Positions 1 to 5,767 are shown, numbered from the stretch's first letter. The stretch: DNA of 7,145 nucleotides from an uncultured Selenomonadales bacterium (GCA_947165405.1 CAMVAG010000116.1:1-7145), one strand, 5' to 3'. Notes: generated by a model from the sequence alone, not told the origin. Numbers and translations are program-made.

Positions 1-521
1 CCGTAGGCTCCGGCGTGGCGTTTATAGACGACGCAAATTTGTTCGGTTTGTGCATCGCGGAAGACAAAGAACGTGTGATTGAGCAAATTCATCTGCATGA
101 TTGCCTCTTGCACGTCCATTGGTTTCACGACGAAATGTTTTGTTTTGACAACGGGATATTCGCCTTCGTCCTCGCGTTCGACTTGCACTTTCGATTCGGC
201 AAAAGCTTCCGCCCTCATGCCGCCGTTGCGGAAACGTCTTTCAAGTTTTGTCTTTTGCTTATGGATTTGACGCTCCAACTTTTCAACGACCAAGTCAATC
301 GAAGTGTACATGTCAACGTTCGACTCTTGCCCGCGAAAGATTACGCCGCGAACTTCCGCCGTGACTTCGACAATCTGCCTGTCCTTTTCGACCGAAAGTA
401 AAACAGAAATTTCGTCCATGTTATCGAAGTACTTGGTGATTTTGCCGACGCGCTTCTCGACGTACTCGCGCAGCGGCGGTGTGATTTCGATGTTTTTGCC
501 TCTGATGTTGAATGTTACCAT
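1..521 (-). CDS. hpf: Long-form ribosome hibernation promoting factor, 3' end cut by window edge
   Basis: The protein binds the 30S subunit in stationary phase and, in the long form, joins two 70S ribosomes into inactive 100S dimers. The visible part is 173 full codons plus two bases. It starts MVTFNIRGKNIEIT and has the S30AE/HPF fold over about residues 1-100, including a segment (81-99) rich in Lys and Arg. A charged linker (about 100-122) follows, then the C-terminal dimerisation domain from about 124, with the family signatures KPMDVQEA (133-140), FFVFRD (151-156) and VVYKR (164-168). Family members normally end within about ten residues of this point, so little is missing. The start is the ATG at 521, with AAGGAG at 537-532 ten bases upstream. 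A terminator separates it from the kinase gene upstream, so it probably has its own promoter, although I could not identify one in 522-597. In Firmicutes hpf often precedes secA, which would lie outside the window. Confidence 0.95.
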   Translation of the reverse strand, partial: MVTFNIRGKNIEITPPLREYVEKRVGKITKYFDNMDEISVLLSVEKDRQIVEVTAEVRGVIFRGQESNVDMYTSIDLVVEKLERQIHKQKTKLERRFRNGGMRAEAFAESKVQVEREDEGEYPVVKTKHFVVKPMDVQEAIMQMNLLNHTFFVFRDAQTEQICVVYKRHAGAY

Positions 522-597
522 GACTTAACAGCTCCTTCCGCTCTTGCCGTAGGTTTTGAAAAAAATATTCGGCGCGGCGGGGATAAATCCTTTCAGG

Positions 598-632
598 AAA
601 AAAAATTTTGCCCTCCGTAAATCGGAAGGCAA
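598..632 (-). terminator. Rho-independent terminator after the histidine kinase gene
   Basis: In the minus-strand transcript a 10-bp stem (632-623 with 617-608, containing one G-U pair) closes a 5-nt loop and runs into AA, UUUU and then a U tract at 605-598. It begins 2 bp past the kinase stop codon at 635. It should end the regulator-kinase transcript and insulate hpf. Confidence 0.88.
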
Positions 633-634
633 TT

Positions 635-1345
635 TTAAATCGTCGGGATTATCAATTTGAAAGTCGAACCCTCGCCGGGCTTGCTTTTGACTTTTATTTC
701 AATGTCGTGGCGGTCGGCTATCCACTTTGCAACCGATAAGCCCAGCCCGACAGAATTTTCACTTTCGCTAAGTTTTGTGCGGGCTTTGTCCGTGCGATAG
801 AATCTGTCGAAAATTTTTGCGCAATCTTCTTTCGAAATGCCGATGCCCTTGTCGATAAATTTCAACGTTGCCTCGTCGCCGGAAGATGTCAACTCAACTT
901 TAACGACGGTATCGGGCGGGCTGAAACGCAAAGCATTTTCGAGGAAGGCGGCAAACATTTTCTTTAAAAATTCTGCGTCAGCCAAAATTCTGCAGGGCGT
1001 GAGCTTGGTGATTTGCACACGCGACGAAGGATAATCTTCCACGAATTTTTTCAGCAGGTCGTCCAAGTCGACGGGGATTTTGTTGAGCGGCTGATGTCCT
1101 TGATCTGCGCGGGCGAGGAACAACAAACTTTCAATCAAGCTTTGCATGTTCTGCGCAGATTTTTTTATCGACGAGACTGCCTCTTTGAAAAGGTCGGGGT
1201 CGTCCGCGCCGCAACTTTCAAGCAAATCGACATAGCCGCGAATTATCGTCAAGGGCGTGCGCAGCTCGTGAGACACGTCGTTTACAAATCGTTGTTGGCG
1301 CAAAAATTTTTCTGCCGCGCCACCGGCTTTAATCTTTAATTGCAT
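635..1345 (-). CDS. Soluble, sensorless HisKA-type sensor histidine kinase
   Basis: A two-component histidine kinase that should autophosphorylate on His and pass phosphate to the regulator encoded just upstream. From the ATG at 1345 it is 236 aa. The HisKA H-box FVNDVSHELRTPL carries the acceptor His26. The HATPase_c boxes are all present: N-box FLENALRFSPPD (Asn137), G1 DKGIGI (Asp165), F-box IFDRFYRTD (179-187), G2 GLGLSVAKWI (200-209) and a final GEGSTF (224-229). There is no transmembrane segment, extracytoplasmic sensor or HAMP domain: only about 25 residues precede the phospho-His, whereas ArlS/PhoR-like relatives are usually 350-480 aa. An upstream ATG at 1396 would give 253 aa, but the extra 17 residues (MMTNSARNIF...) only re-read the end of the regulator gene, so 1345 is preferred. 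That start has AGAGG about 8 nt upstream and a 17-bp overlap with the regulator, typical of translational coupling. It is followed by a strong terminator. Confidence 0.9.
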   Translation of the reverse strand: MQLKIKAGGAAEKFLRQQRFVNDVSHELRTPLTIIRGYVDLLESCGADDPDLFKEAVSSIKKSAQNMQSLIESLLFLARADQGHQPLNKIPVDLDDLLKKFVEDYPSSRVQITKLTPCRILADAEFLKKMFAAFLENALRFSPPDTVVKVELTSSGDEATLKFIDKGIGISKEDCAKIFDRFYRTDKARTKLSESENSVGLGLSVAKWIADRHDIEIKVKSKPGEGSTFKLIIPTI

Positions 1346-2018
1346 AGCCGACGCCTCTGGTCGTGTAAATATATTTCTCGCCGAATTTGTCATCAATCTT
1401 CGAACGCAGATAGCTTATGTAAACGTCAACGACATTTGTGTCGCCGATATAATCATAGCCCCAAACGGTTTGAAGAATTTGGTCGCGGCTCAAGACGTTG
1501 CGTTTGTTTTCGACAAGATATTTCAACAGCTCATATTCTTTGTGGGTAAGTTCGACGTGTTCGCCCTTGACGGTGACCTCGTAGCGTTCGGGATAGAGAA
1601 TCATGTTTTTGACGACGTAACGAGTTTCTTCAGCTTTGCGAAGGCGTTCATTGTGTCGACGAAGTGCGCCGCGAATCCTCGCCAAAAGTTCTTCGGCAGC
1701 AAAAGGTTTCGTCATGTAATCATCCGCGCCCAAATCCAAGCCCTCGACTTTGTCGCGAATTTCATCACGCGCCGTCAACATGATAATCGGAACGTCGCTC
1801 ACTTCACGCACGCGCTTACAAATTTCCATGCCGTCCATTTCGGGCAACATGACATCCAACAAAACCAAATCACATTTCTCTTGAAGGATTCGTTCGTAAG
1901 CTCGCCGCCCGTTTGATTCTGTCGCCGTCTTGAAGCCTTCGCGTTCAAGCGTCAACTGCAAAAGCCTTGCTATCGGTCGCTCATCCTCCACGATAAAAAT
2001 TTTTGCAATATCTCCCAT
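1329..2018 (-). CDS. OmpR/PhoB-family response regulator, ArlR-like
   Basis: A DNA-binding response regulator of 229 aa, the full length for the family. The receiver domain (about 5-118) shows the acidic pocket E10/D11, phospho-acceptor Asp55 in LVLLDVMLPEMDG, switch Thr82 (IIMLTAR), Tyr101 and Lys104 in the KPF motif. The winged-helix domain (about 135-229) has ELTHKEYELLKYL, LSRDQILQTVWGYDY, DVYISYLRSKID and the terminal TTRGVGYAI hairpin. The ATG at 2018 is preceded by AGGAGG at 2033-2028, nine bases away. The gene lies 75 bp downstream of the autotransporter gene and overlaps the start of its kinase. Its ribosome binding site lies inside a 15-bp sequence that also forms the last codons of the autotransporter. 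Target genes cannot be read from the sequence; the adjacent autotransporter is a natural candidate. Confidence 0.95.
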   Translation of the reverse strand: MGDIAKIFIVEDERPIARLLQLTLEREGFKTATESNGRRAYERILQEKCDLVLLDVMLPEMDGMEICKRVREVSDVPIIMLTARDEIRDKVEGLDLGADDYMTKPFAAEELLARIRGALRRHNERLRKAEETRYVVKNMILYPERYEVTVKGEHVELTHKEYELLKYLVENKRNVLSRDQILQTVWGYDYIGDTNVVDVYISYLRSKIDDKFGEKYIYTTRGVGYAIKD

Positions 2019-2019
2019 T

Positions 2020-2034
2020 TACCAAGTCCTCCTC
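2020..2034 (-). repeat. 15-bp direct repeat, copy 2, containing the regulator's ribosome binding site
   Basis: The minus-strand sequence GAGGAGGACTTGGTA is identical to the copy at 2095-2109, 75 bp away. It supplies the AGGAGG Shine-Dalgarno for the response regulator. The next bases complete TAA and are followed directly by the regulator's ATG. Confidence 0.9.
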
Positions 2035-2035
2035 T

Positions 2036-2060
2036 TTAGTGGTTAGTGATTAGTGGTTAG
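2036..2060. repeat. Heptamer tandem repeat TTAGTGR, about 3.6 units
   Basis: On the plus strand the units TTAGTGG, TTAGTGA and TTAGTGG are followed by a partial TTAG, giving an exact 7-bp period. It lies between the autotransporter stop and the regulator's ribosome binding site, inside the segment flanked by the 15-bp direct repeat. Confidence 0.85.
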
Positions 2061-2093
2061 AATTTGACGCCGACAAAGAAAGTATGAAAAAAA

Positions 2094-4316
2094 CTACCAA
2101 GTCCTCCTCAACATGATTGACGCCGTAACGTCTTTGTCATTTTTTCCGCGTTGAAGTTCAGCCTCGCCGCCGACAAACCAGCCGCGTGCAAATTCACTTT
2201 CGCCGCGCACGCTGAACACGAAATGAGTTTTGTCGCGCTCGTTGCGGAGTCTGTAGTTGCTTGAGCCGTCGCCCTCGTAGCTGATTCTCAAATCGGGGTC
2301 TGCGCCCGTGAAGCCGTGCTTGACGCCGAACCTGAACCCGAACATTCCCGTTTGATAGTAGCGTTTGAAGTCAATTCCCGTCTGCGCCGCAAAGTATGTG
2401 TTGCTGTTTGATTCGACGTGCTGATTGTAAATGCCCGCGCCGTGTTCGTGATAGGAATTCTGCTTGAGATGCGAAGCTTGAAAATTTACAAACGGGCTGA
2501 TGTTCCAAGCTTTCTTCGGCGTGAGATTGTATTTGTATTCGCCGCCGATTTCAATGATACGGCTTTTGTAATTGGCTCTTGTCGTGAGACCGAGCGAAGA
2601 AATTCCTCTGTGCAAAGAGTTTCGAAGTTGCCCGCCGTTGACATAAAAATAAACGTCGCTTTGGCGATTGTGCCAGCCGGCGTAGAGACCGAGCCGAGTA
2701 TCGTAGACCGTCGCCCGCGAAGATTTTGCTCCGTAACCGATTGTCCCGTACGTCGCGAAAATTCCCGCACGAAAATTCCTTCCAAAGGGTCTGTCATAGC
2801 CGCCGACAATCACGCTGCCGTGATAATCCGTGCCGCCGCGCAGGCTTCCCCAGTTCTTCATGTAGTTGAGCCAAAGATTATTTTCTTGCGAAGAGGGAAC
2901 TTCAACTTTAATCGACATTTCGGGCGAATCGTCTTCACCGTCGGCGAGCTTCATGGGATGAATATTCACGTCGACGAAATCCGGCGCGAAGACTTTCGAG
3001 ACACGCGAGGAAATCATGCTGTCGACGGCGGTGCTCTGTTGAGCGACACTCATAATCTGCGCGGCGTCATTCGAACCTATTTCCTCCAAAGTGCGTTTGG
3101 CTTCGGGCGGCGCGAGGTTATAAAATTTTCGCATTTCGTCTTGCTGCTTTTTGTCTTCGAGCTTTTCAAACATTTTATTCATTGCGCCGAAGGTTTCCGC
3201 TTCTTTGAAATCAAATGCAAAAGTGTTGTTCGCCTCGTGCGTCGTGACGGTCAAAGTATTCCCGACGATTTCGCCTGTGGCAGTGAGCATTGCGGAAATC
3301 GGGACGGGATTATTTTTGTTATTTTTGATGTTGCCCGTGATTGATTCGGCGACCAAAACGGTGGCAGTTTCATTCGGCAACAAGCTGTCGGTCGTGACGG
3401 TTGAGCCTTCGACATTCGCAACACCTTTGACGATAATCGAACCCGCCGAGCCTCCGCTGACCTTTTGCAAAACGCCGTCGGAAATCAAATCGCCGTTGAT
3501 GATTAAATTCGTATCGGGCGAAGCCGCGCCAATCGTTCCGTGATTGATAAAAGTGCCCGCAGCCTCTCCGACATTGTGCAAGTTGAAAGTTCCGCCGAAA
3601 AGTTTTGCGCCGAGTCCGACATCGACGCTCAAGACTTCAGCCGTGCCCGAAAATTTCATTGCGCCGTTTCTTATGTGCAACTTGATACTTTCCGCGCCCG
3701 AAATGTTTCCGTCAAATGCAAAGTTCGTGTTCACGTTGAGATTCGTCACGCGTTCGGGAAGATAGTTGCCCGAATCGAGAGCCGACCAATTTGAAATGAT
3801 GTTGCCGAAAATTTCTGCGCCGTCGTTAATGTTGATGTTCCTGACGAAAGAATTTTCTCCGATATAAATTGCGCAGTTGCCGCCCGCGAGGATTCCCGAC
3901 AAGTTGAAATTGTTGACAAGCGCGCCGCTCAAGCCTTCGCCGCCGAAATTAAATTCGACACCATTGCCCGCCGCATAAACGTTGCCGTCGACGTTGAGAG
4001 TGTGTCCTTGCCCGGAGGAAATCAAAATGCCTCTGCCGAATTGCCCGCTTGAAGTGATTGCCATGCCGCGCGGAATGACGATTAAATTTTCGGAACCGTC
4101 AACGATAACGGCGGCCGCTCCTTCTTCCGACAAAAAAATATTTTGACCGGGTGCGACGACGGCATTTGTGCTCGAAACGTGAAAACTTTCCGACGAAAAA
4201 TCTTCATTCGACTCCGCCGAAGAAACTTGTCCCGTCACCGCGCTCAAACCGAAAACTGTCGCGACAGCCAAAAGACGACGACGCTTCCCAAGATTTTTAT
4301 CGTTGCTCATGCCCAT
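2094..4316 (-). CDS. Type Va autotransporter with beta-helical passenger and outer-membrane beta-barrel
   Basis: A 740-aa self-exporting surface protein. Residues 8-34 form a Sec signal peptide: basic KNLGKRRR, hydrophobic core LLAVATVFGLSAVTG, likely cleavage after SSA (34). Residues about 45-365 are a Gly/Asn-rich, low-Cys passenger (one Cys, 148) with short beta-strand repeats such as LNVDGNVYAAGNG, suggesting a right-handed beta-helix. Residues about 371-442 are a helical pre-barrel segment (LAPPEAKRTLEEIGSNDAAQ). From about 480 to 740 lies the autotransporter barrel: NLWLNYMKNWGS, strands alternating aromatic and polar residues such as AGIFATYGTIGYG, and a C-terminal aromatic (Trp740) as expected for BAM recognition. 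I see no protease or lipase catalytic motif, so adhesion or biofilm roles are only guesses. The ATG at 4316 has GGGAG nine bases upstream; an ATG two codons later is less well spaced. No convincing terminator follows, so read-through into the two-component genes is possible. Confidence 0.93.
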   Translation of the reverse strand: MGMSNDKNLGKRRRLLAVATVFGLSAVTGQVSSAESNEDFSSESFHVSSTNAVVAPGQNIFLSEEGAAAVIVDGSENLIVIPRGMAITSSGQFGRGILISSGQGHTLNVDGNVYAAGNGVEFNFGGEGLSGALVNNFNLSGILAGGNCAIYIGENSFVRNININDGAEIFGNIISNWSALDSGNYLPERVTNLNVNTNFAFDGNISGAESIKLHIRNGAMKFSGTAEVLSVDVGLGAKLFGGTFNLHNVGEAAGTFINHGTIGAASPDTNLIINGDLISDGVLQKVSGGSAGSIIVKGVANVEGSTVTTDSLLPNETATVLVAESITGNIKNNKNNPVPISAMLTATGEIVGNTLTVTTHEANNTFAFDFKEAETFGAMNKMFEKLEDKKQQDEMRKFYNLAPPEAKRTLEEIGSNDAAQIMSVAQQSTAVDSMISSRVSKVFAPDFVDVNIHPMKLADGEDDSPEMSIKVEVPSSQENNLWLNYMKNWGSLRGGTDYHGSVIVGGYDRPFGRNFRAGIFATYGTIGYGAKSSRATVYDTRLGLYAGWHNRQSDVYFYVNGGQLRNSLHRGISSLGLTTRANYKSRIIEIGGEYKYNLTPKKAWNISPFVNFQASHLKQNSYHEHGAGIYNQHVESNSNTYFAAQTGIDFKRYYQTGMFGFRFGVKHGFTGADPDLRISYEGDGSSNYRLRNERDKTHFVFSVRGESEFARGWFVGGEAELQRGKNDKDVTASIMLRRTW
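2095..2109 (-). repeat. 15-bp direct repeat, copy 1, end of the autotransporter gene
   Basis: The same GAGGAGGACTTGGTA as at 2020-2034. Here it encodes the last base of a Leu codon, then Arg-Arg-Thr-Trp, and the first two bases of the TAG stop codon. Confidence 0.9.
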
Positions 4317-4328
4317 TAAAAAATTCTC

Positions 4329-4348
4329 CCTGCTGATTTTCCTGCTGA
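4329..4348 (-). repeat. Duplicated 8-mer in the autotransporter leader
   Basis: On the minus strand TCAGCAGG occurs twice (4348-4341 and 4336-4329), 12 bp apart and separated by AAAA, immediately upstream of the ribosome binding site. It may be a small slippage duplication or a regulator half-site pair; the sequence does not decide. Confidence 0.6.
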
Positions 4349-4371
4349 CGTCGGAAAATATTTTCGACAGC
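4344..4371. promoter_or_regulatory. Imperfect palindrome in the autotransporter leader
   Basis: The arms GCTG..GTCGGAAAAT and ATTTTCGACAGC meet at a central AT, with a few unpaired bases on the left arm. Located 28-55 bp upstream of the autotransporter ATG, it could be an operator or a leader hairpin. No binding protein can be assigned. Confidence 0.35.
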
Positions 4372-4386
4372 TTAACATAAACGCAT

Positions 4387-4420
4387 GAAAAAATAAAGAC
4401 GATACGACTATTTTAATCGC
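4387..4420 (-). terminator. Weak possible terminator after the 200-aa gene
   Basis: In the minus transcript GGCGAT (4420-4415) can pair with ATCGTC (4403-4398, one G-U pair) around a 12-nt loop, followed by UUUAUUUUUU. The stem is short. The same stretch also contains TTAAAA-17 bp-TAAAAT (4438-4433 and 4415-4410), a weak candidate promoter for the autotransporter, so its role is ambiguous. Confidence 0.3.
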
Positions 4421-4452
4421 CTTCCGAAAATTTTTTAACGAACTTTAATGAT

Positions 4453-5064
4453 TCAAAGCTTTATTCCCAAATCCCACGAGGCCGGCCAATATCTTTCTGC
4501 AATGTCCAGAATCGGCGGGACAAGTTCCTCGACGTTTTTAATTTTGTTGAGTCGCCACTCTTCGCCGCGCCTGTCGAATTCCAAAACGAAATTCAAAGTG
4601 TCAATCATCCTGCCGTAGCTTGAGGCGTCGCCGACCATCTTAACCGCAAGCGTCGCCTTGTCGCCCGAAATTTTTTCTTCGCCGAAGTCAGCATGAACAG
4701 CCTTAAGCAACCTGTCGAGTTCGGCGGCAAGAAATTTAATCGGCGTCGAGGAAAAATTTTTTGCGTCCTTGAAAGATCCGTCGAAGTAGGCGGCAATGAC
4801 CTTGTTAATCAAGCCGAGATGCACGCCGCGAAATTTTTCATTGTAAAGCCGCAAAATCCTCGACCCGAATTTGAAAAACAAATCTTTGGGATAAAGCTCG
4901 TGGAACTTCGCGCAGTTCTTGGCGAGGACATCGGTCGCCTCGTCGTAGCCGACATCCTCCAACGTCTTCAAGTCGACGCGGGCAAAAAATTTTTCACTGT
5001 CGCGAAAGTTTATCGCCGCCAAAATATTTTTAAGTTCGTCTTGCGGTGAATCCAAATAAATCAT
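4453..5064 (-). CDS. Unrecognised 200-203 aa soluble protein, possibly NTF2/DUF2939-like
   Basis: I do not recognise this protein with confidence. It has no signal peptide, membrane segment or nucleotide-binding motif. The N-terminal half is helical and charged (DELKNILAAINFRDSEKFFARVD), with a LRLYNEKFRGVHLGLINKVI segment around 71-90. The C-terminal part (135-178) alternates strands, ATLAVKMV, LNFVLEFDRRGEEWRLNKI, in the manner of NTF2-like or DUF2939-type folds; this is a resemblance in layout only. It ends in an aromatic tail, RYWPASWDLGIKL. The start is uncertain. The ATG at 5064 directly abuts AAGGAG (5070-5065) with no spacer, though a second GGAG lies 8 nt further upstream. A TTG at 5055 sits nine bases after AAGGAG and would give 200 aa. 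It stands alone between a hairpin-rich spacer and the autotransporter gene, 136 bp apart. Confidence 0.8.
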   Translation of the reverse strand: MIYLDSPQDELKNILAAINFRDSEKFFARVDLKTLEDVGYDEATDVLAKNCAKFHELYPKDLFFKFGSRILRLYNEKFRGVHLGLINKVIAAYFDGSFKDAKNFSSTPIKFLAAELDRLLKAVHADFGEEKISGDKATLAVKMVGDASSYGRMIDTLNFVLEFDRRGEEWRLNKIKNVEELVPPILDIAERYWPASWDLGIKL

Positions 5065-5070
5065 CTCCTT
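5065..5070 (-). promoter_or_regulatory. Ribosome binding site that questions the annotated start
   Basis: AAGGAG touches the ATG at 5064 without a gap. With normal spacing it would serve the TTG at 5055, three codons downstream; an upstream GGAG could instead serve the ATG. Confidence 0.55.
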
Positions 5071-5098
5071 AACTCCAAAGCAGCGGGAAGAGAAAACC

Positions 5099-5153
5099 CG
5101 GCCGTCACGGACGACGGCCGCCGGCGTTAAAAACAGGATGTTTTTACAGCCGG
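5099..5153. repeat. Two adjacent inverted repeats (tandem hairpins)
   Basis: Hairpin one pairs CGGCCGTC (5099-5106) with GACGGCCG (5113-5120), loop ACGGAC. Hairpin two begins at the next base: 15-bp arms 5121-5135 and 5139-5153 with outer CCGGC/GCCGG, inner TAAAAACA/TGTTTTTA, a 2x2 mismatch and a GGA loop. On the minus strand they would lie in the leader of the 200-aa gene, 35-89 bp upstream of its ATG. Confidence 0.8.
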
Positions 5154-5184
5154 ATGAACGCCCCTGCGAGGTGCCCTTTCTTTG

Positions 5185-5214
5185 CTACTTTCTTTGGGCA
5201 TGCAAAGAAAGTAG
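5185..5214. repeat. Perfect 12-bp inverted repeat with 6-nt loop
   Basis: CTACTTTCTTTG (5185-5196) and CAAAGAAAGTAG (5203-5214) are exact reverse complements around GGCATG. The left arm's CTTTCTTTG is also repeated directly at 5176-5184. The AT-rich stretch on its right overlaps a candidate minus-strand -10 element. It looks like a dispersed palindromic repeat; copy number elsewhere is unknown. Confidence 0.85.
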
Positions 5215-5244
5215 ATTAAAAAATAAAATTCATGATTCGTTCAA
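5215..5244 (-). promoter_or_regulatory. Candidate sigma-70 promoter for the 200-aa gene
   Basis: Minus-strand TTGAAC (5244-5239), an 18-bp spacer and TTTAAT (5220-5215). The predicted transcript would begin at or inside the palindrome at 5185-5214, giving a long, structured leader. The -35 match is only partial. Confidence 0.35.
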
Positions 5245-5284
5245 TTGAAGTGAGGAATTCAAGCTTCGACAGCCGGTTCTGCGT

Positions 5285-5310
5285 GCCCACTCTTTGACAA
5301 AGAAGAGGGC
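5285..5310. repeat. Degenerate second hairpin related to 5172-5214
   Basis: GCCC...CTTTG pairs with CAAAG...GGGC with two or three unpaired bases. The segment TGCCCACTCTTTG (5284-5296) matches TGCCCTTTCTTTG (5172-5184) at 11 of 13 positions, which suggests a decayed copy of the same element. Confidence 0.5.
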
Positions 5311-5316
5311 TGCCAA

Positions 5317-5345
5317 TTGACAACGTGCGGGCGTCATTTTAAAAT
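5317..5345 (+). promoter_or_regulatory. Sigma-70 promoter for the small membrane protein gene
   Basis: A perfect TTGACA (5317-5322), a 17-bp spacer and TAAAAT (5340-5345, one mismatch to TATAAT). The start of transcription would fall near 5352, just ahead of the AAGGGG ribosome binding site (5355-5360), giving a leader of about 17 nt. Confidence 0.75.
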
Positions 5346-5368
5346 TATTTCAAAAAGGGGCGGTGTTT

Positions 5369-5767
5369 ATGGACGACAAAGAAGACGCGAAAACTCCCGC
5401 GCAAAACGATTACCGCGAGGGCGACGCAAGGTTTGATGTCAGTTCGCTCGACGAAGTCAAGGACGAAAACGGCAACGGGATTTTTCACATGACGACGCGT
5501 TTCAAGTGGATACTTGTGCTGTCAATTTTGATTCTGCTTGCGACCGGCGTGCTGATTTACTCGGCATATCATGACGCGCTTCAAGTCGAGGTTTGGCAAC
5601 TGGCAATCTGGTGCGTGTGCGCGTTGCTGTCATTTTATTCCGTCGCGAAAAAATCTTTGGCGTCGGTGATTCTGAACTACATTTTATTTTTGGGCGTGTC
5701 GCTGATACCCGTCTGGCAATCGGCTCACGAAAATTTTAAATCGGTCTTCAAACTTTTCTTCGGCTGA
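5369..5767 (+). CDS. Small three-helix integral membrane protein, function unknown
   Basis: I do not recognise a family. The product is 132 aa from the ATG at 5369, which has AAGGGG eight bases upstream; an in-frame GTG two codons earlier (5363) is poorly placed for that site. The N-terminal 40 residues are hydrophilic and acidic (MDDKEDAKTPAQNDYREGD) and end in MTTRFKW. Three hydrophobic segments follow: about 46-66 (WILVLSILILLATGVLIYSAY after the Lys), 76-93 (containing WCVC) and 98-116. A short Phe/Lys-rich tail, FKSVFKLFFG, ends it. No catalytic or transporter signature is visible. It is the only plus-strand gene in the window, has its own promoter and terminator, and converges on the flavoenzyme gene, so it is monocistronic here. 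Confidence 0.85.
   Translation: MDDKEDAKTPAQNDYREGDARFDVSSLDEVKDENGNGIFHMTTRFKWILVLSILILLATGVLIYSAYHDALQVEVWQLAIWCVCALLSFYSVAKKSLASVILNYILFLGVSLIPVWQSAHENFKSVFKLFFG

Larger units (their letters stand above)
5065..5368. other. Gene-free, hairpin-rich divergent intergenic region
   Basis: This 304-bp spacer separates the minus-strand 200-aa gene from the plus-strand membrane-protein gene. It holds two adjacent GC-rich and AT-rich hairpins (5099-5153), a perfect 12-bp palindrome (5185-5214), a related degenerate hairpin (5285-5310), a strong plus promoter (5317-5345) and a possible minus promoter (5244-5215). The density of inverted repeats suggests a mobile or repeated intergenic element, a structured leader RNA, or both. 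I see no supported coding gene in it. Confidence 0.7.

Noticed and set aside
15..401. A 128-codon plus-strand frame at the left edge
   Set aside because: It is antisense to hpf, which is unmistakable on the minus strand.
601..609. Frequent AAAATTTT-type runs across the window as a possible motif
   Set aside because: Most fall inside genes where they encode Lys-Phe or Asn-Phe with AAA/AAT/TTT codons; codon preference explains them.
1346..1396. N-terminal extension of the kinase to an ATG at 1396
   Set aside because: The added 17 residues are an out-of-frame reading of the conserved end of the response regulator and add no domain; the ATG at 1345 gives a normal short overlap.
2418..3344. A 308-codon open frame on the plus strand opposite the autotransporter
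   Set aside because: It lies entirely antisense to a clear autotransporter, has no ribosome binding site or recognisable domain, and its composition (His/Arg/Val-rich, low complexity) is what a shadow of the coding strand gives.
5127..5201. A 24-codon minus-strand frame beginning MPKESSKERAPRRG
   Set aside because: It lies wholly within the hairpin cluster, has no ribosome binding site and its reading follows from the inverted repeats; it is more likely repeat-derived than a gene.
5294..5299. A second TTGACA upstream of the membrane-protein gene
   Set aside because: Seventeen bases downstream there is no -10-like hexamer, and it is part of the hairpin at 5285-5310.
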